From: Cliona cf. orientalis | Taxonomy: Eukaryota > Porifera > Demospongiae > Clionaida > Clionaidae | Direction of reading: 5' to 3' | Assembly: GCA_963930775.1 (NCBI GenBank) | Contig: OZ005691.1 | Coordinates: forward strand, 5,763,000-5,826,999 | DNA length: 64,000 nucleotides | Shown: positions 12,801 to 27,800 of the stretch, one piece after another | Position numbering within the stretch: the first letter of the stretch is position 1 | How the letters are laid out: each line of letters starts with the position of its first letter | The notes under the pieces: generated by a model | Seen by the model: the letters and a program-made list of their open reading frames with translations, nothing else | The model's database searches: none | What the model was told of the DNA's origin: nothing | Made by a program: the position numbers and the translations under genes

Positions 12801-15800
12801 CTCCGTATATGTGTATATTGAGGCGTGCGGCTTGAGCCGGTTGACCCAGACGTGACCTCCACTGCCATGAGCTAGACTGAATAGGGAAATCCCCCCAGAG
12901 TGTGAGCTCGCCAAAGAAAGCAAACTGAGAGAATCGCCATATATCATTGATAGTCCACGATCTCTTCTACGCTAGGTTCGAATTCTGGGTCTGAACACCC
13001 TGTTATGCGAGCTAAACATCTTGAAGTAGCTTTCACCACAATTTCGTCATAATTTCATCATAGGTTTCATCATAGGTTTCATCATAATTACCTAATCGGT
13101 CGGCCGAATTGATTTGTGAATTGGAACTCGGGACGTAATAACTACATCCCTCATCCCTCATGAAAAGTATTATACCACGCTACTGTACGCCACCATAATT
13201 CGAACTAGGATACATCGACAAACTGCGTGTGCGCGTATATTGGGGCACGCGGCTTGAGCCGGTTGACCCGGACGTGACCTCCACCTGCCATGTGCTAGAC
13301 TGAATAGGGAAATCCCCCGAGTGCGAGCTCGCCAAAGAAAGCGAACTGAGAAAATCGCCATATGTCACTGATAGTCCACGATCTCTTCTACGCTAGGTTC
13401 GAATTCTGAGTCCCAACAACCTTTCATGCATGCTAAACATTTGTGACCAGATTTGGGAAAATATTGAGTTTGATGCATAAAAGCTATACCATAGAGCTAA
13501 CCTGCGTTCAAGTCTTAGGCCGATCGCGTGCTTCATTGTCGAGATACAGCACTTTGTTTGCAATCATGCCACACCCCCAATAATCGAGAAATTATGGTCT
13601 AAAGGCGTTGCTATGCACGCGTATGGCGTTTCCGCATACTACGCGTGAACCGGAAATCAATTAAATGGCCCTGGGCGGGGCCGTTCCAAATGAACATAGA
13701 GATCGAGCAAGAGTCGAATTTCGTCGTCCAAAAACGACTACCGATTGTTCTTTAATGCCCAAGAAGCTTAAAGGGTGAGCGAACTTGCAGTAGTTTGATG
13801 AATCTAGCTGTATCTAGATAGCCCGCTGGCGGGAATTCCAATTAGCGCCCATAGCAATGGGCTCTGGGTACGGCAGCTATGCCAACTAGGTGGGTCAAAA
13901 TGAAGGCTTATTTCGCCTTCGTATACATGTAGCACGACTAGCCTCCGTAGACGACGGCAACAAAAAGTTGTAATTCTCCATGTATATGACAAAATCTGGA
14001 CTTTGACAAATTTCGAACTGAGCAATTAAAAACGCGCATTTCACAAATCACACACAGATCCCTTACGGAGGGTTCACAGCAATTTCATCATCATTTCATC
14101 ATAATTACCTCATCGGTTGGCCAAATTGGTTTTTGTTGATTGGGACTCGGGATGTAGCTAATGAAAAACTTAGACTATATGTACATTCATTGTCTTGGAT
14201 ACATCGACAAACTGTGCATTCTCTGTAGCTATATGCGTATAATTTATTGGCGCATAGCTTGAGCCGGTTGACCCGGAAGTGACCTTCACCTGCCATGTAC
14301 TCGACTGAATAGGGAAATCCCCCCAGAGAGCTCGCTCACTAAAGAAAGCAAACTGAGAGAATATTATTATATCGTCTATAGTCCATGATATCTTCTGTGC
14401 TAGGTTCGAATTCTGGGTCTTCGTTCGAGCTCAACATTTTCAAACAGTCTTAACAGCAATATCATCATAGGTTTCATCATAATTTCATCATAGGTTGGCC
14501 GAATTTTTTTTGTTCATTGGGACTCGGGATATAATTATGATGATGGTGTATGATGATGTGTTATGATGTAATTTCCTTAGTACATAATATTATTGCTTTG
14601 TGCACTGTATTCTAAGTCAGTCTGTATGATTTTGAAGACAGTTTATGAGTCAGTCAAGTTATAGCTAGCTGCTCCTGTGAGCTAAGACGTTATACATTTG
14701 GGGGCTAGTCTGGGATTACTCGCAACTTTCTGCTACTAAATACAGAAATACTGCCTCCATGTCTGGAAGTCACTATGCTATTATCGCTTGGAAAGCGGGG
14801 GAAACATCCCAGCATTTGCTAGATGGGCAGAAAATGAGTACCTCTGTGCTACCCTTGCATAAAAGATCTAATTTATGTTATGCAGAAGTATGATATCAAA
14901 GTTGGACAAGCTGAGAAAGGAAGGACAACCTTAATTTTGGAGGCTGAAAATGCAATGTTGTTACCTTGCATGTTCAGCTCGAAAAAATTCGAAAATAGGA
15001 AGCTACAGGAGGAAAGTGAAACTGCTGCTTCAACAAAATGTATCTCACTACTTTACTTACAGCAGGGTATCCTTCTATCTGACGAGGTTGCCAAGGAGCT
15101 GGTATTGACTAGAGAGCAGTTGATGGAATTCTCTATCACCTGAAAACTTCGCGTGTGATTTTTCCTCAGTGCACCAGGAAGCAGCTTTTTAATGAAGTCC
15201 ACAGTAGCAGATTTGCACAGAGATAGCTAAGACGCATAGCTAAGCAAGCACAATTGGTGGCCTGGCATGAGTAAAGATATCTATGGAAGCCGACAAGTGT
15301 ACTTCTTTTACCATTCATTCAGTCTCCGCTAGCAGACAAACCCTTCTCCCACTAGCAGCGTTGACGTCTCCGCTTGTGGACATACTATCCTGTGCGCATG
15401 CACAATGAACGTCGTCTGTTTTTCACACAACAATGGTCCAATCTGAAGATATGGGCGTCTGGATGAGTTGTAATGGTGATTAAACCATCAAGGATGGCTT
15501 GGCTTGGCTTGGAATTGAATGACACTGGCCATGAGAGCTAATAACTCATGCCTATCAACCACACCCACATCAGACCACGCTTGTATGCACAAGTACTCTG
15601 TACCTTAGGGCTACGATTATTTATGGGTACAAATTTGGGAAATAGCGCATTTAGTGGGTACTCATTTTAGCGATTTTTTCAAAATTAACATTCTATTTAT
15701 TGATATTTGTGGGTACAATGTTTAGTGAAAATTAGGCAAAGCGTTAATTTCGCTAAATTTAGTACCTGCAAACAAAAGGTAACTGCTCCACATAAAGAAG

Positions 15801-18800
15801 TGAGCGTTCACTCATGCATGGATCTCAAAGTTGTTAGTGACAATTTACGTGTATTCTATGTGTTATGGATCTCATGCTCACAAGGAAGTGAAAGCATTAT
15901 CAAGCAACAGCAGGAGGCAGATCTGCAGCATGCAGGGGTACCGGTAGAAAGTGTATAAATCTATAGATAATTATTAGTTCCAACTTCTATTAGAGAGCAC
16001 TTACATGCAAGCTATATGAAGTGGAGTTCGCCCCCTATTATCTGTACATCGAGCAGAACATCTCTGGACTTCCATGAGATACTTCACAATCTTTAACTTG
16101 CCATACCTACATAAGAGTTTTAGAACCTTAATTTGTTGTCAAATGAACTGTAAGTCAAATGGAATAGATTTGGCAGCTATTGAGGTACATTTACTCATAA
16201 TCTGGCCTGGTAAATGTTTAGAAATCCGAGTTGTAACAATACTGGCTGGAGAACAAAGGAGGGCTCTGCCCCCTTCCTAGAAGCCCACCCCCCTCCCAGC
16301 CCTCCTGGTTCCTACGCCAGTGAGTTGTACTATATTATTATTATAACTTCGTTTAAAACCATGATTCTCCACAGTTTTTTGGAATCTACATGATAATGCT
16401 ATGCTGACCATACCCTAGATGATGTAATACAAGCTACGTATGTACATGTCATGACTCCCGGCGAATATTATAGTTAAAAATCAAACAAAAGTATTCATTG
16501 GGTAGCAGTATTATAATAGTGATGGAAAATTAATACAATAGGAGACATCATCATTTGAGTCACCACTGCTTGACTTCATAAATCATGATGTTGGGATGTT
16601 CTTACAAACATGATTATGTATATCGTCTCCCTAATGCTCATCTTAGCCCTGGTTTATACTGTTGGTACTGATGGCTCATTCCTCAAGCCAAGATTCTTTA
16701 ATGATTTCACCCTGGACAAGTTGATACATGGCCACCATGTTTATAAGGAACTCTGGGCTCATTTTGTAAGCAAAGAACTGATCCTGATTCAAGGAAATGG
16801 GAACTTGCATGGCCAGTACATTAAATATTACAGTATAATATTATAATATAATAAAAAGAGGATATGGTTGTTGGCTGTGTTCCCAGAGAACTATTTAAAA
16901 TCTTCATGCAGGATACTCATGGCATGGTGAGAACTAATATAGAATGTGAAATAACTGTAAGAAGAAAGAGGGGAGAGGTCTTGCACGTACATGTAAATGC
17001 CATGGAAGCAAACAAGTTACCAGTAAGCTGAAGAAATCTTTACACCTCTCCCCATTAGCCATAGGTAGTAGTTCTTGCCCTGACTAATAGTTTCGATATC
17101 ATTTCTAACAATATTCATTTCATGTGCACATAGGCAAACAATATCCAGACGCCTAGAAATTTTCTGTAACTGTTACAGAAAAGGGGGTCCACTAAGTAAT
17201 TGAGATTCCACTACAGAGAGAGGACTCACCGACAAGCAAGATGAAGTGGATTTTGCCCACTGTTATCGGTGCATCCAGCAGAACATCCCTGAACTTCTAT
17301 AAGATATTTCACAATCTCTAGACGGTCAAATCTGACAGTGTATAAATAATATGCAAGGGGAAAAAATATCAAAGTATCACGCCATAACATTATAGAAAAG
17401 CAAGTGTGCATATATGTGTGGCCAGAAACTGAAATCAATAAAATTATAATCATTCATATAGTATAAGAGACTTAATACAATGATTTCTACAGAAAAAATA
17501 TTATGATAGAAATCCAGAAGTTTGCTCAGAGTAGGGATAGAGTTACCCTGTAGTTTTATGCACGTGCATGTGCTCAGTTTTACCCGGCGCTATACAAGTA
17601 TTTGGTGCTTCTTGTTATTACCACCCCTATTTCCTCTTCGATATTTAATTTTTATAGTTTTTTATCAACATCCTATGTATATAGGAAAAAAAGCAATGTT
17701 TTGCAGTCTTTTAGTGCAATGATGAGGGTGCACTAGTACATTATTATAGCCACCATATCAAATATTATTTGCTGCATTATAGTAGTAGTACATTATTATT
17801 GTATGAGAAGGGTATAATTATTAGATTTTTCAAAAGAAAATTGACCACATCCTAGTAAGCAAGATTAAATATAGAGTAGATCATCGAAATCCGGACGGTT
17901 TTTATAAAGCAACCCATAACTTTCGGACATAACAATGATTTTAAATGATAGAGTACTCAGTAGATAGAGCTACCAGTCAGCTAACGAATGACGCAAACCG
18001 TATGTCCCAATCTTTGTTGCAACGCGTGCAAATTGTGCTCAAAGATACAGTGTTACAAATTTATAAACCGGACCTCCGCTTCAAATCTCGGACATGCTTG
18101 CATATTCTATCTTGGTGATGATCAGAATCAGTCAACGCTGCTACAGGTACATGCACTAGCAGCTAACTCCGGTCCACCATTTCGATCGTGTTTAGCCATG
18201 CCCACCAGTGGGACTCCACCCAATCATTTTCGATGAATCGGACGCAAATAGAGGATGACTACTGGCTAGCTCCACTTGTAAGCTAAAGAAAGTTGTAGGA
18301 AGCATGGAATCATTTAGTATATGGCCTACCATGACTGTGATTCCGACCAAACTCATCTAAAACCGCATGTCCGGGATTCGACGATATCCGATGATCGATA
18401 AATTACTCTAGTCTAATATCTTAATATTTGTATGCCACTGGTTATTCAGGTAGAGCATAATAACTTATTGAAACAGTCATGTAGAAGATGGCATGCTGAT
18501 TACTGAAAGTAGTTTCGTAAGAATTGTAACTACCTCCTATAGCTCAATTATTGTTCTTCTATTGCATGCTGGTTTACTAACCACTATGTAATTTTGCACT
18601 ACTTCAATCTTATTAGCTTTTAATACACACATGCACAACCATTCCCAGTATCACTGACGTACAGTAAAAAAAGTTGGGAAAAAAAGTTGGTGCATGCAGG
18701 CAGGATTTGAACTGGTGCACGCTTTGATATTGCTTGGAAATATCTGGACAGTAGCATGGTTGTGGTTTCTGTGTTTTGACAAGGACATTGTCATTTATAA

Positions 18801-21800
18801 CTCAGCAACAGAAGTGGAATTGAAAGTTCTGGATGTGTAAACGTTAGTTTTTTTAATGCTCCTATCTGTTGGTCTTTGAATTATGTCTGTAGCATGTTCT
18901 GGAGCTGAGTTTGAATTATTTACAATAATAATGAATGCACAGGAGTGCAGAACCCTCACCGCTACATGCATATAATATAGCTGGAGATGTATCGCATGGC
19001 TCACTGTGTATACTATTCAATGCCAGGAGTATTGAACTACATACCCTGCACCTGAACAGGGTTGTGATACTACTAAACTAGTACATACCCTGCACCTAAA
19101 CAGGGTACCATTCTGGAACTAGCTATTTTCCTTAGAGTCAGTGATCTAAGAGTTGGGGGAAGGCACCTGCTATATAAACTGAAACCCTCTGTGACATATA
19201 TACTTCAACTGAATTATGCACTTGAGAGCCAATGCCTGTTTACACTGTCACTACATTGACAACTGACCAGCAAAGCACAGAATGACAATCAGTCATGTAG
19301 TTGAGGTAGGTGCCATGTAAACATAGACCAGCAAGTTGCAACAGCTGCACACTACTACTCCACTGGGCAGGACTTAACATGACCACTATTCCTTTATGCT
19401 ACGTATACCTAGAATGCGTACTTTCTCTATGACGACCCTTACCATTTAGCAAAGGAGGGTTGCGACGGACGGACGGACGGACAAAAATTGCCAAACAACT
19501 GCAGTAACCCTCCGCCTACGCTTTGCGGTGAGAGTTAATAAAACTAAAAGAGCATTAATTTTGCCAATTCTTTAATTTATAATTGTCACCTTCAGGTACA
19601 TGTATGTATGTATCTGAATTTCTAGCACTTACTCGCAAGCTTCATGAAGTGGAGTTCGCCCATTGTTATCAGTACATCGAGCAGAACATCCCTGTACCTC
19701 CATGAGATATTTCACAATCTTTAGTTTGCCATACCTACAAGTATAAGTGTCAGAAAATTAGTCTTAATTAACGTGCACTCTCAAAGATGAATAAATGTAC
19801 TGTAGTCTTGCAAAAAAGGGCCCACACCATGCATGCATGGTTGATACTTGTATACAGGTTGCTTAGCTCACGATATTTGGAAATGTAGTAATTCACATTG
19901 ATACCTTGGATGTCAGTCCAGCCCCCTAATGTAAGGTATAACGCAGATGATGGACCATTTTTTTGCAAGGCTTGGTACATGTTTGAAAAAAGGTCAAAAA
20001 CAGAGTAAGACAGCTCCATGGCTGCCCAAACTGCTCTAGCCAGACAACATATTCAGCAAATATAAGCATTGTACTGCACTGATGGAAATAAAGTGATCTG
20101 TGCATATACTGTATAGTATACATGCAGAGCATTTACTTTCTACCGTGACAATCCACTTCATTGGTATTAAATGCTAGCGCAATGAGTGATGTTGAGTACA
20201 ATACTCTTGGCATGGCACAAATTTTCGTCTAATTCAAGTTCTTTCAGATTCCCTGCATAGAGCTAATACATAAATTTGAACTGGTTTTTTGCTTAATTAG
20301 AAAAATTACAGCCAGCTTTAGCATACAGAAGTATATAAATACAGAACGTAGATCACATGAAGATCACTACAATCCTCCTTGAGATATGAAACTAGAAGTA
20401 TCTGTTACCTAAATCACTCTAAGAACAATTCTAAAGCTTCATACATGGCTGAATGCTCCACTAGTAATCATTGCAGGGTCTCAATACAGTGGTTTATATG
20501 GATCTCTGTAATTCAAATTTTTGTTTAATTCAAATATTTCTCATGGATTTCGAGATTCGATTTAAGTGGACTATACACTGTAATAAGCGCACATGCATAT
20601 TCTCAATTGAGAGTATAAACAAGAGGGAAAGAGAATGTCCTACTCTGTATTGCTGTGTGCAAACACCCTTTGCCAAGTACAGAGGTCAAATTACAATCTT
20701 ACATACAAACTTACCACAAATGTCTGGCATATAATCATGCACTTGTATTTGTACACATGGTTTGTAGTGATTTATCTAAACATAGTGAGCAATGATAAGC
20801 GCTAAGATACTATGGGTGGTCATGCACCTGTACTGGTTTGTGGTACCTTTATGCAATGCTGACCATATTGACCTCTGTACTTGGCAAAGGGTGTTTTTGC
20901 ACACAGCAATACGGAGTAGGACACTCTCTTTCCCTCCTCTTAATAGCGCATATTTTGTAATAAGCGCATACTTCCTTCTTGCATGTATCCAATTAATTAT
21001 AAGACGACAGTAATGTTCACCATTCAATCAAGAGTTATCCTTGCTCTGCTATTACAGTACATGGCTAGAATTTGTTCACAGCCTAGCCAGCTGCATGAGA
21101 CTGGCCATATACTAAACACTACTGAGACTGGTTCAGACTCTTGACATCAATTTCGAAGCAAGTCTCGCCAATGAAGTCGGCTAATTTTCACGGTTTTCTA
21201 CCAGTGATGGCTTCCGATCATACTTCCATGAATTATTACAGCTTTTACCAAGAATCACAGTGTTCATAACTTACTAGCTTTGTGATTGAGCACTCGAATG
21301 TGCTGGCAGTGGGCAGGGCCAAAATTTCACTCTCTATTAAGTGTGCATCGTCTAATAGGCGCATATTTCCTTACCACCAAGAGTGATAAACTCATGCACT
21401 TATTAACCAGACTTAAAATTTATGGTAGTAGTACCAGTCTCATAACTCCAATTGAGCTGTGCTCGATGGAAAATTATTACACTAAATTAGAACTCTGTAG
21501 AGCAAATACCCCGTCCCGTGTGCTCTGTAGCCACTGTATTGCATGCAGAGCTGTTTTATGACTTAATGACCTTTTCCAAGACTGAGCTTGACAGTATTAT
21601 CAGCACATACCAATAGAGTGGGTGTATGCATACAAACAGATTGCTTTACCCCTTGTGCATGCGCATGGGGTATTAATATGACACAGATGGCTAGTGTGTT
21701 AGCTGTAGCTTCTGTTTTTATTGGTTTAATTATTTTACTGTCAGTTGGGGGAGGGGGTGATATACCCAATAAAACTACCTATTAGCACTTGTGTACAGAG

Positions 21801-24800
21801 CATCATGTAGAGCATCACACCGGAAATGTGAGTGTGTGGGTTCAATCCCCACTCAAGTCCTGAGATTTTCTTTTTCCAGAAAGAAGATCTTGGGACTTGC
21901 ATACAAGTGCTACAGTAATGAATTATTGATGAGTAAGGTCTGATGGCTAGTGCATCTAGCCGAGAGCCACAGTGACAGCATCCTCACTGCTAGGGGTGTT
22001 CCATGAGAAAAAATTATTTTCAAAACTACCTATGTTATAAACAACAACTGTATATAGCTTCTGTTTTTATTGGTTTAATTATCTTACTGTCAGGGGAGGG
22101 GGGGGGTGGGGGGGGGATATACCCAATAAAACTACCTATATAGGAACTTGAGCTAAAAGTGTAAGAGGGCTCATGCACGAGGAGGGGGGCGTATTATGGG
22201 ATTCTGTGGTATTATATTGGCACAAAATACTATGCAAGTGCATACTACAATGTAACCTTCAAAACTGAACCCGCCAATAACTGCATATGGGAAACTGTAT
22301 CTGGATTTCTATTAGAGAACTTACTCGCAAGCTTCATGAAGTGGAGTTCGTCCACTGTTATCAGTACACCCTGTAGAAAATCCTTGTACTTCTATAAGAT
22401 ACTTTACAACCTTTAGTTTGCCATACCTATGTATATGAAAGTGTTAGATAACTATATTTTAATATCAATAGTCAATATTAATACATGTACATGCATATTA
22501 TTATAATAATTTATTATGGATATTGATCAAAAATCAAGTATGGCAGCTCTATGGCTGGAAAGGAGCATTGGGATGCATATTATTATAATATTATAGATAT
22601 TGACCAAAAATTAAGTATGGCAGCTCTATGGCTGGAAAGGAGCATTGGGGAGTCTAAGTAGAATGCCTTGCAGAGCTTAGATGACTTGATCATTGAGTGC
22701 CCGATTATAACCATTGACCTTAAACTAGCGATGTTCAACCACTAAAAATATATGGATGATTCATAATTGATTAATAACATTCACCGCAAGTGCACTGCTA
22801 ATGAACAGAAATTTCATCCTCATCATGCTGGTGAAAGTAATATCTTAAATTACAATAGATTTTTTGATCTCTAAATCAAGTATAATTACCAATACGTCAT
22901 GCAGGACTTGACCATGAAAAATGGTATCAAATTTTGCGAAAAATTGTTTTTGAGCAGAATTTGGCAAAACCGTGAAATATTTAACCCTGGAAAGTATGGT
23001 ATGTACACAGTAACCAAAAGACGTCACTATTGAAGCTATAGAGTTGAACCAGATGGGCAGCTGGGTTCTCCAAAGCCTGTAACTTCAAAGAGTATGAGGC
23101 GATCTCGCAGATCGAAACCATATACATCTAGGTCAAACTTGAATAGCTTGTTACATCACCCTCTTATCAATTATTCACCAGGCTGCATAGATAATGGTTA
23201 CGATCTAAAGCAATTCTTCCAATCGGTGGATCAATACACTCATTCTCATTGAATATAATATATAGTCATTTTACATGACGAGAGAATATAAGTGCCAGAG
23301 GGAGGGACTCACCGCTGTTACCTACATGAACATGATTAGAATATTCATGATCATAGAGAGGGGACTCACCCACAAGCAAGATGAAGTGGAGTTTTTCCAC
23401 TATAATCAATACATCCAGTAGAGCACCCCTGTACCTCTGTTAGATACTTCACAATCTCTAGGTGGCCATACCTGACAATGTAAAATTCAGAGCATCAAAA
23501 CTATATCAGCCTGGAAAATTATTTGCAGATATGAGAGATATTAATTATTAGATGTTGAGCTTGTCAAGCAGTATTCTATGAAGGCATAGCAGGTGGACAC
23601 AATTTGGGAGTAGTTTGTGATCACATTATGGTAGATAAGAATACACTAGTGCAGGTGCTTGGTAATAATGATAGATTATGAACACTATTTCACCCTCGGC
23701 ACATGCATTGTAAGTTTGGCACTTGTTTTGTGTCCGTAATTGTATCTATCTATCTTTCATAGTCTGTCATCACAAGAGCTGCTACATCATTCATTTCCAA
23801 CCTAATGAAGGTATCATAATATACCCAAGTGGCAGCGGAGTGTAGGAAGATGGTATTTCCTAGAACCTCATTCAAATCCCAGCTACACGTCTCACCTCTC
23901 AAGGTGATGGGACTGAATCGTGCTCGCTACAGAACAGCTAGGTGCACAACCGGGGTCAGTACTTCTCTCACCTCTAGCCTGTTTAACACCTTTACCTTTA
24001 CCAGGTAATAAATCCCTTGTTTGTTAATAATATTATCTTATCCTAATATTAATCAATGCATATGAGGATGTATCAGTATACATCGTGTGCATTGCCTATT
24101 TGACTATACAATCCCATGTACACTTCAGTTACTTTTAATTTCTGGTGTAGTGATTTGTAGACAATAATATTATGCATGAGATGGTAAGATTAATTATTGA
24201 TGATATTGAGTGGTAGGCTGACGTACAGGGTGGCAGGCCAGGTGAAAGTGTATCGCCAATTAGTAAAAAGGTATACAAAGCACTCAGACAACCTTTATAT
24301 AAATATATAGTTTAATATATAATAATATAAATACCGCATTATCTCTAATTTAACGGACATTTCTAATTATCCGGACACCATTTCGATGATTATTTTTTAC
24401 CTCTAATTACACCGGACAGTCAATGACGTTTGAATTTTTGTTGTTCTAATTATCCGGACATCGTTGGACAGCTCGCGCTGGCGTGGTACTGATCGAGCAA
24501 AATTTGCAATGGATAACTGCTTCTTTGGTGATACTGAAGGAGGCGAGTTGTTCTCTTTCCCACCATGAACAGGGAACTCCAGGTATCGTCTCATTTTCTC
24601 AATCTCTGCAGCTGCTCGATCGCACGTCCATTTGACCGAATGCGCATGCGTGAAAGCGTGTTCTAATTCATCGGACACTTCGAACGCCGACTATTTTCGT
24701 GTGCTCTAATTATAGCGGACATTGGCCAAAATAATTATTTTTCTGGTGTCTGTTAAATTAGAGGTAATATGGTATATAGTTTAAGCGGCAATGCACATAC

Positions 24801-27800
24801 ACTGCATCAATGACCTTCAATCACAGAAAAGATTGGCCATAATGGTGATTACAGGGGAAAACTGTAATTGACACTGAATACAACAGAAAAAATTGGAAAT
24901 TCTTGGAGCTCCATCTAGTAAGTGGCTTGTGAATATTTCCCATGGCACCACAATATTATTGTGACAGTGCATGAGAAAGTGATATACTTAATGCTCCATT
25001 TGAGAGGAATTTGTGACCATATCACATACCGTAGATCTGGAAATTTTCGTGTAAAGAAACTTTCGTATAAATTTTCGTGTAAAAAAATTGTCGTAGGAAC
25101 GACCCCTGATTGCATTAACATTAATAGTGTATGCTAATTTTTGTAGCCGCCATCAACTACAAAAATATTTTTATAACGAAAATTTCCAGATTTATGGTAC
25201 TTCTAAGATTAACTGGTATTTGAAATAATAATGAATGCATTGCCAAAAGTACTCAAGGAAACAAAAATTACAATAATTCGAAGTTAGTAATGCTCTTGTA
25301 CATTTAGTATTGATTGGCAAAATGAACACTCACCAACAAGCATAATGAAGTGGAGTTTGCTTCAGGAAATTAGTGCATCCAGCAGAACATCTGAGTACCT
25401 CTATAAGATACTTCACTAGCTCTAGATGGCCACTCCTGATGATACAAAGTAGAATGAGTGCATGATTCAGAGCTATACACCTGTAATTCCTTCAAATCAG
25501 GCACTATCAATACACGTGGCTACAGTGGCTAACAAAAAGGCACTGCTTATGACACTTAAGGACCCTTCTCCACTCTATATTGATCCCTGCCTGCATGCTT
25601 ATTAACCCTCGGCGCATGCGCGAGGGATACGGTAGTCGTTCTGTGTGCGTGTCTGTGTGTGTGTGTGAGTGTGTGTGTCTGTTACTGCGCTAGCTGCTGC
25701 TACATACCTGCTTTATACGTTGAAAACAAGGTGCCATTATAGGCTTTTTGTGGTAGTTTCAAGATCTGAATTGTGTGGATTTCGTTGAAAACTCTTCGTT
25801 CAAAAGTTCTGGCGACATTTGCTGACCACCATGGCCTTCTTCACTTCTTGATGAGCTCTTGATCGATGAAAGAGATAGCAATGGCTTCATTTCAAGATTA
25901 GTAGTGTGTAGCTCTAGCGATAGTTCTTGTAACTTAACTGACTCATCACAGATCACAGATCACAGTAGGCTATCAACTACGCTTCTTGGCTTTACTTTGT
26001 ACTAGATCTGCTGATCTGGCATGCACGTGGGTACTAATTGCATGCAATCCGTATAAACTGCATTCTTGTGGTTACTCTCTACAACTGTTAACTAGAGCTA
26101 GCTGTACACTGTACATTGTTATTTGGCAAAATTGCAATATGCAGACTAGCCTGGTTGCAAGGCTATACAGACTAGCTATTGCTCTTGCGCCCAGGGTTTT
26201 GCACTATAGTGCTTCATTATTTTTGTAGACAGGTTTATTAAATTTGTAGATACCTCAAAATTCATTATTCATACAGCAAACCACAGGAAGTGGGTAAGGG
26301 TAAGGTTTAGTGGTTACACAAAGCTAGCTGGTCATGCTTGTAAACCATAGGAAGTGGGAAGGTCACATAATTGCCACTAGCCCCCACAGGGTGAGGTGAA
26401 TGGCGATTGCATCTGTACTCATCCTCATACAGTAGGTATACTATAAATTATAGTATAATAGCTGTCCCAAATACCCATAATTATTATGTGTATTCTAATG
26501 GAATTCTAAATTTTCCACGTTGTAAACAATACACATACTATAAAGCACAAGATAATAGGAAAGAAATCAGGTTTCTGCATCAATAAGAATGTGAGCGACG
26601 AAGAAGAGTTTAAAAAATGGCTGAGCAAAGGGAAGCAAGGCTCCTGAGTATATTTAAGGTTGTGTTTTGTCAGTCTGTATATGTTGTCAAGCCTATGCTA
26701 AAAGATAACTGTACTAGCTGGTCTCTTGTGTTAGCTGCCATGATATTAGCTACATGGTAGTTTGGCGATGAGGATCCTGGATGGGATCATGGCGGCAGCA
26801 ACTCCTGGGAACATTGACGAATTTGAATGTCTTGATCGAAAAAGGAACGAGCCATGTTCTTAGATGATATGCCAGTAACAACACTCCTCCACAATTTCAT
26901 TTGCTCAGGAGGATAAGGCTTAGCTACCAGGAGTTGGTGACAATGTTGACAAAGCATTTCAGCCTGACTCCATTGGAGACAGTTCAAAGATTCAAGCTCA
27001 ATACCCACAAAAGGAAGACAGATCGAATATCAGTGTCAACTTACCTAGCTGAACTGTGGTCGCTAGCACTATGAGGTGCCTCTAGAGGCCATGCTCAGGG
27101 ATCGGCCAGTATATGTTATCAATAATTAGAGCTCTGCAGAGCACATAGTATACGCCGCATGCATGTTGCATGTACACCCTGTATCAATCTGCATATACTA
27201 TAGCGCATATATATAGATCTAGAGGTGCAGCATGATCATCCGGGCTGGGTTCCTGAAGGTATGAAAGTATTATAGCCAAATTAGCTACTTAATCATTTGC
27301 CATTTTTCCGAGCGAAGCGAGGTTTCTACCCGGGCTCAATCGAGTTTTGCACGGCTTCTTTGCAAGCTTCTAAAAGTTCGTTCTTGCTTAATTGCTACAG
27401 TGAGTCCAGCTCCATCGCCGGCTCCAAGGATGTTAGACAAAGTGAGCTACTTCCACGAAGAAAGATGGCAGCCATAAGTCCACGGTCGTCCCGGATTCCA
27501 TGACCCACCAAGGAAATTTGTATATCGACCTTAAATTGTCGCCCTTCTTGGTGAACATCGATGTTAGACTCTTTAACCCTCGGCGCATGCGCGAGGGTTA
27601 CTGTAGTTGGTTTGTCTGTCTGTCTGTCTGTCTGTTACCACGCTAGCTGCTACATACCTCGTTTGCGAGTCAAATTTGCGGTGTTGCAAGGTTCCTTATG
27701 GCGTTCCCAATTCATGATTTGTGTGGATTTCTCTGAAAACGCTTTGTTCGCCAGTTTTGGCGTCATTTGCCGATTCTAAGCTTCTTGACTTGCCCGAGCT

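Larger units (their letters stand above)
23472..25333. other. Gene 1 intron 2 with small elements
   Basis: Besides the two MITEs listed separately (24334-24772 and 25029-25197), I see a TTCAAATCCCAGC T-arm-like motif near 23874 and no exon. Confidence 0.5.

Noticed and set aside
14880..15143. 87-codon plus-strand ORF as a gene
   Set aside because: It lies in the repeat-rich intron of gene 1, has no recognisable domain and no supporting splice or neighbour context.
18690..18720. Second tRNA-like T arm (minus strand, GTTCAAATCCTGCC)
   Set aside because: Only the B-box region matches; no A box at the right distance.
21785..21862. Functional tRNA gene
   Set aside because: The T arm and anticodon-like arm are good, but the D arm and acceptor stem do not pair; better read as a tRNA-derived repeat.
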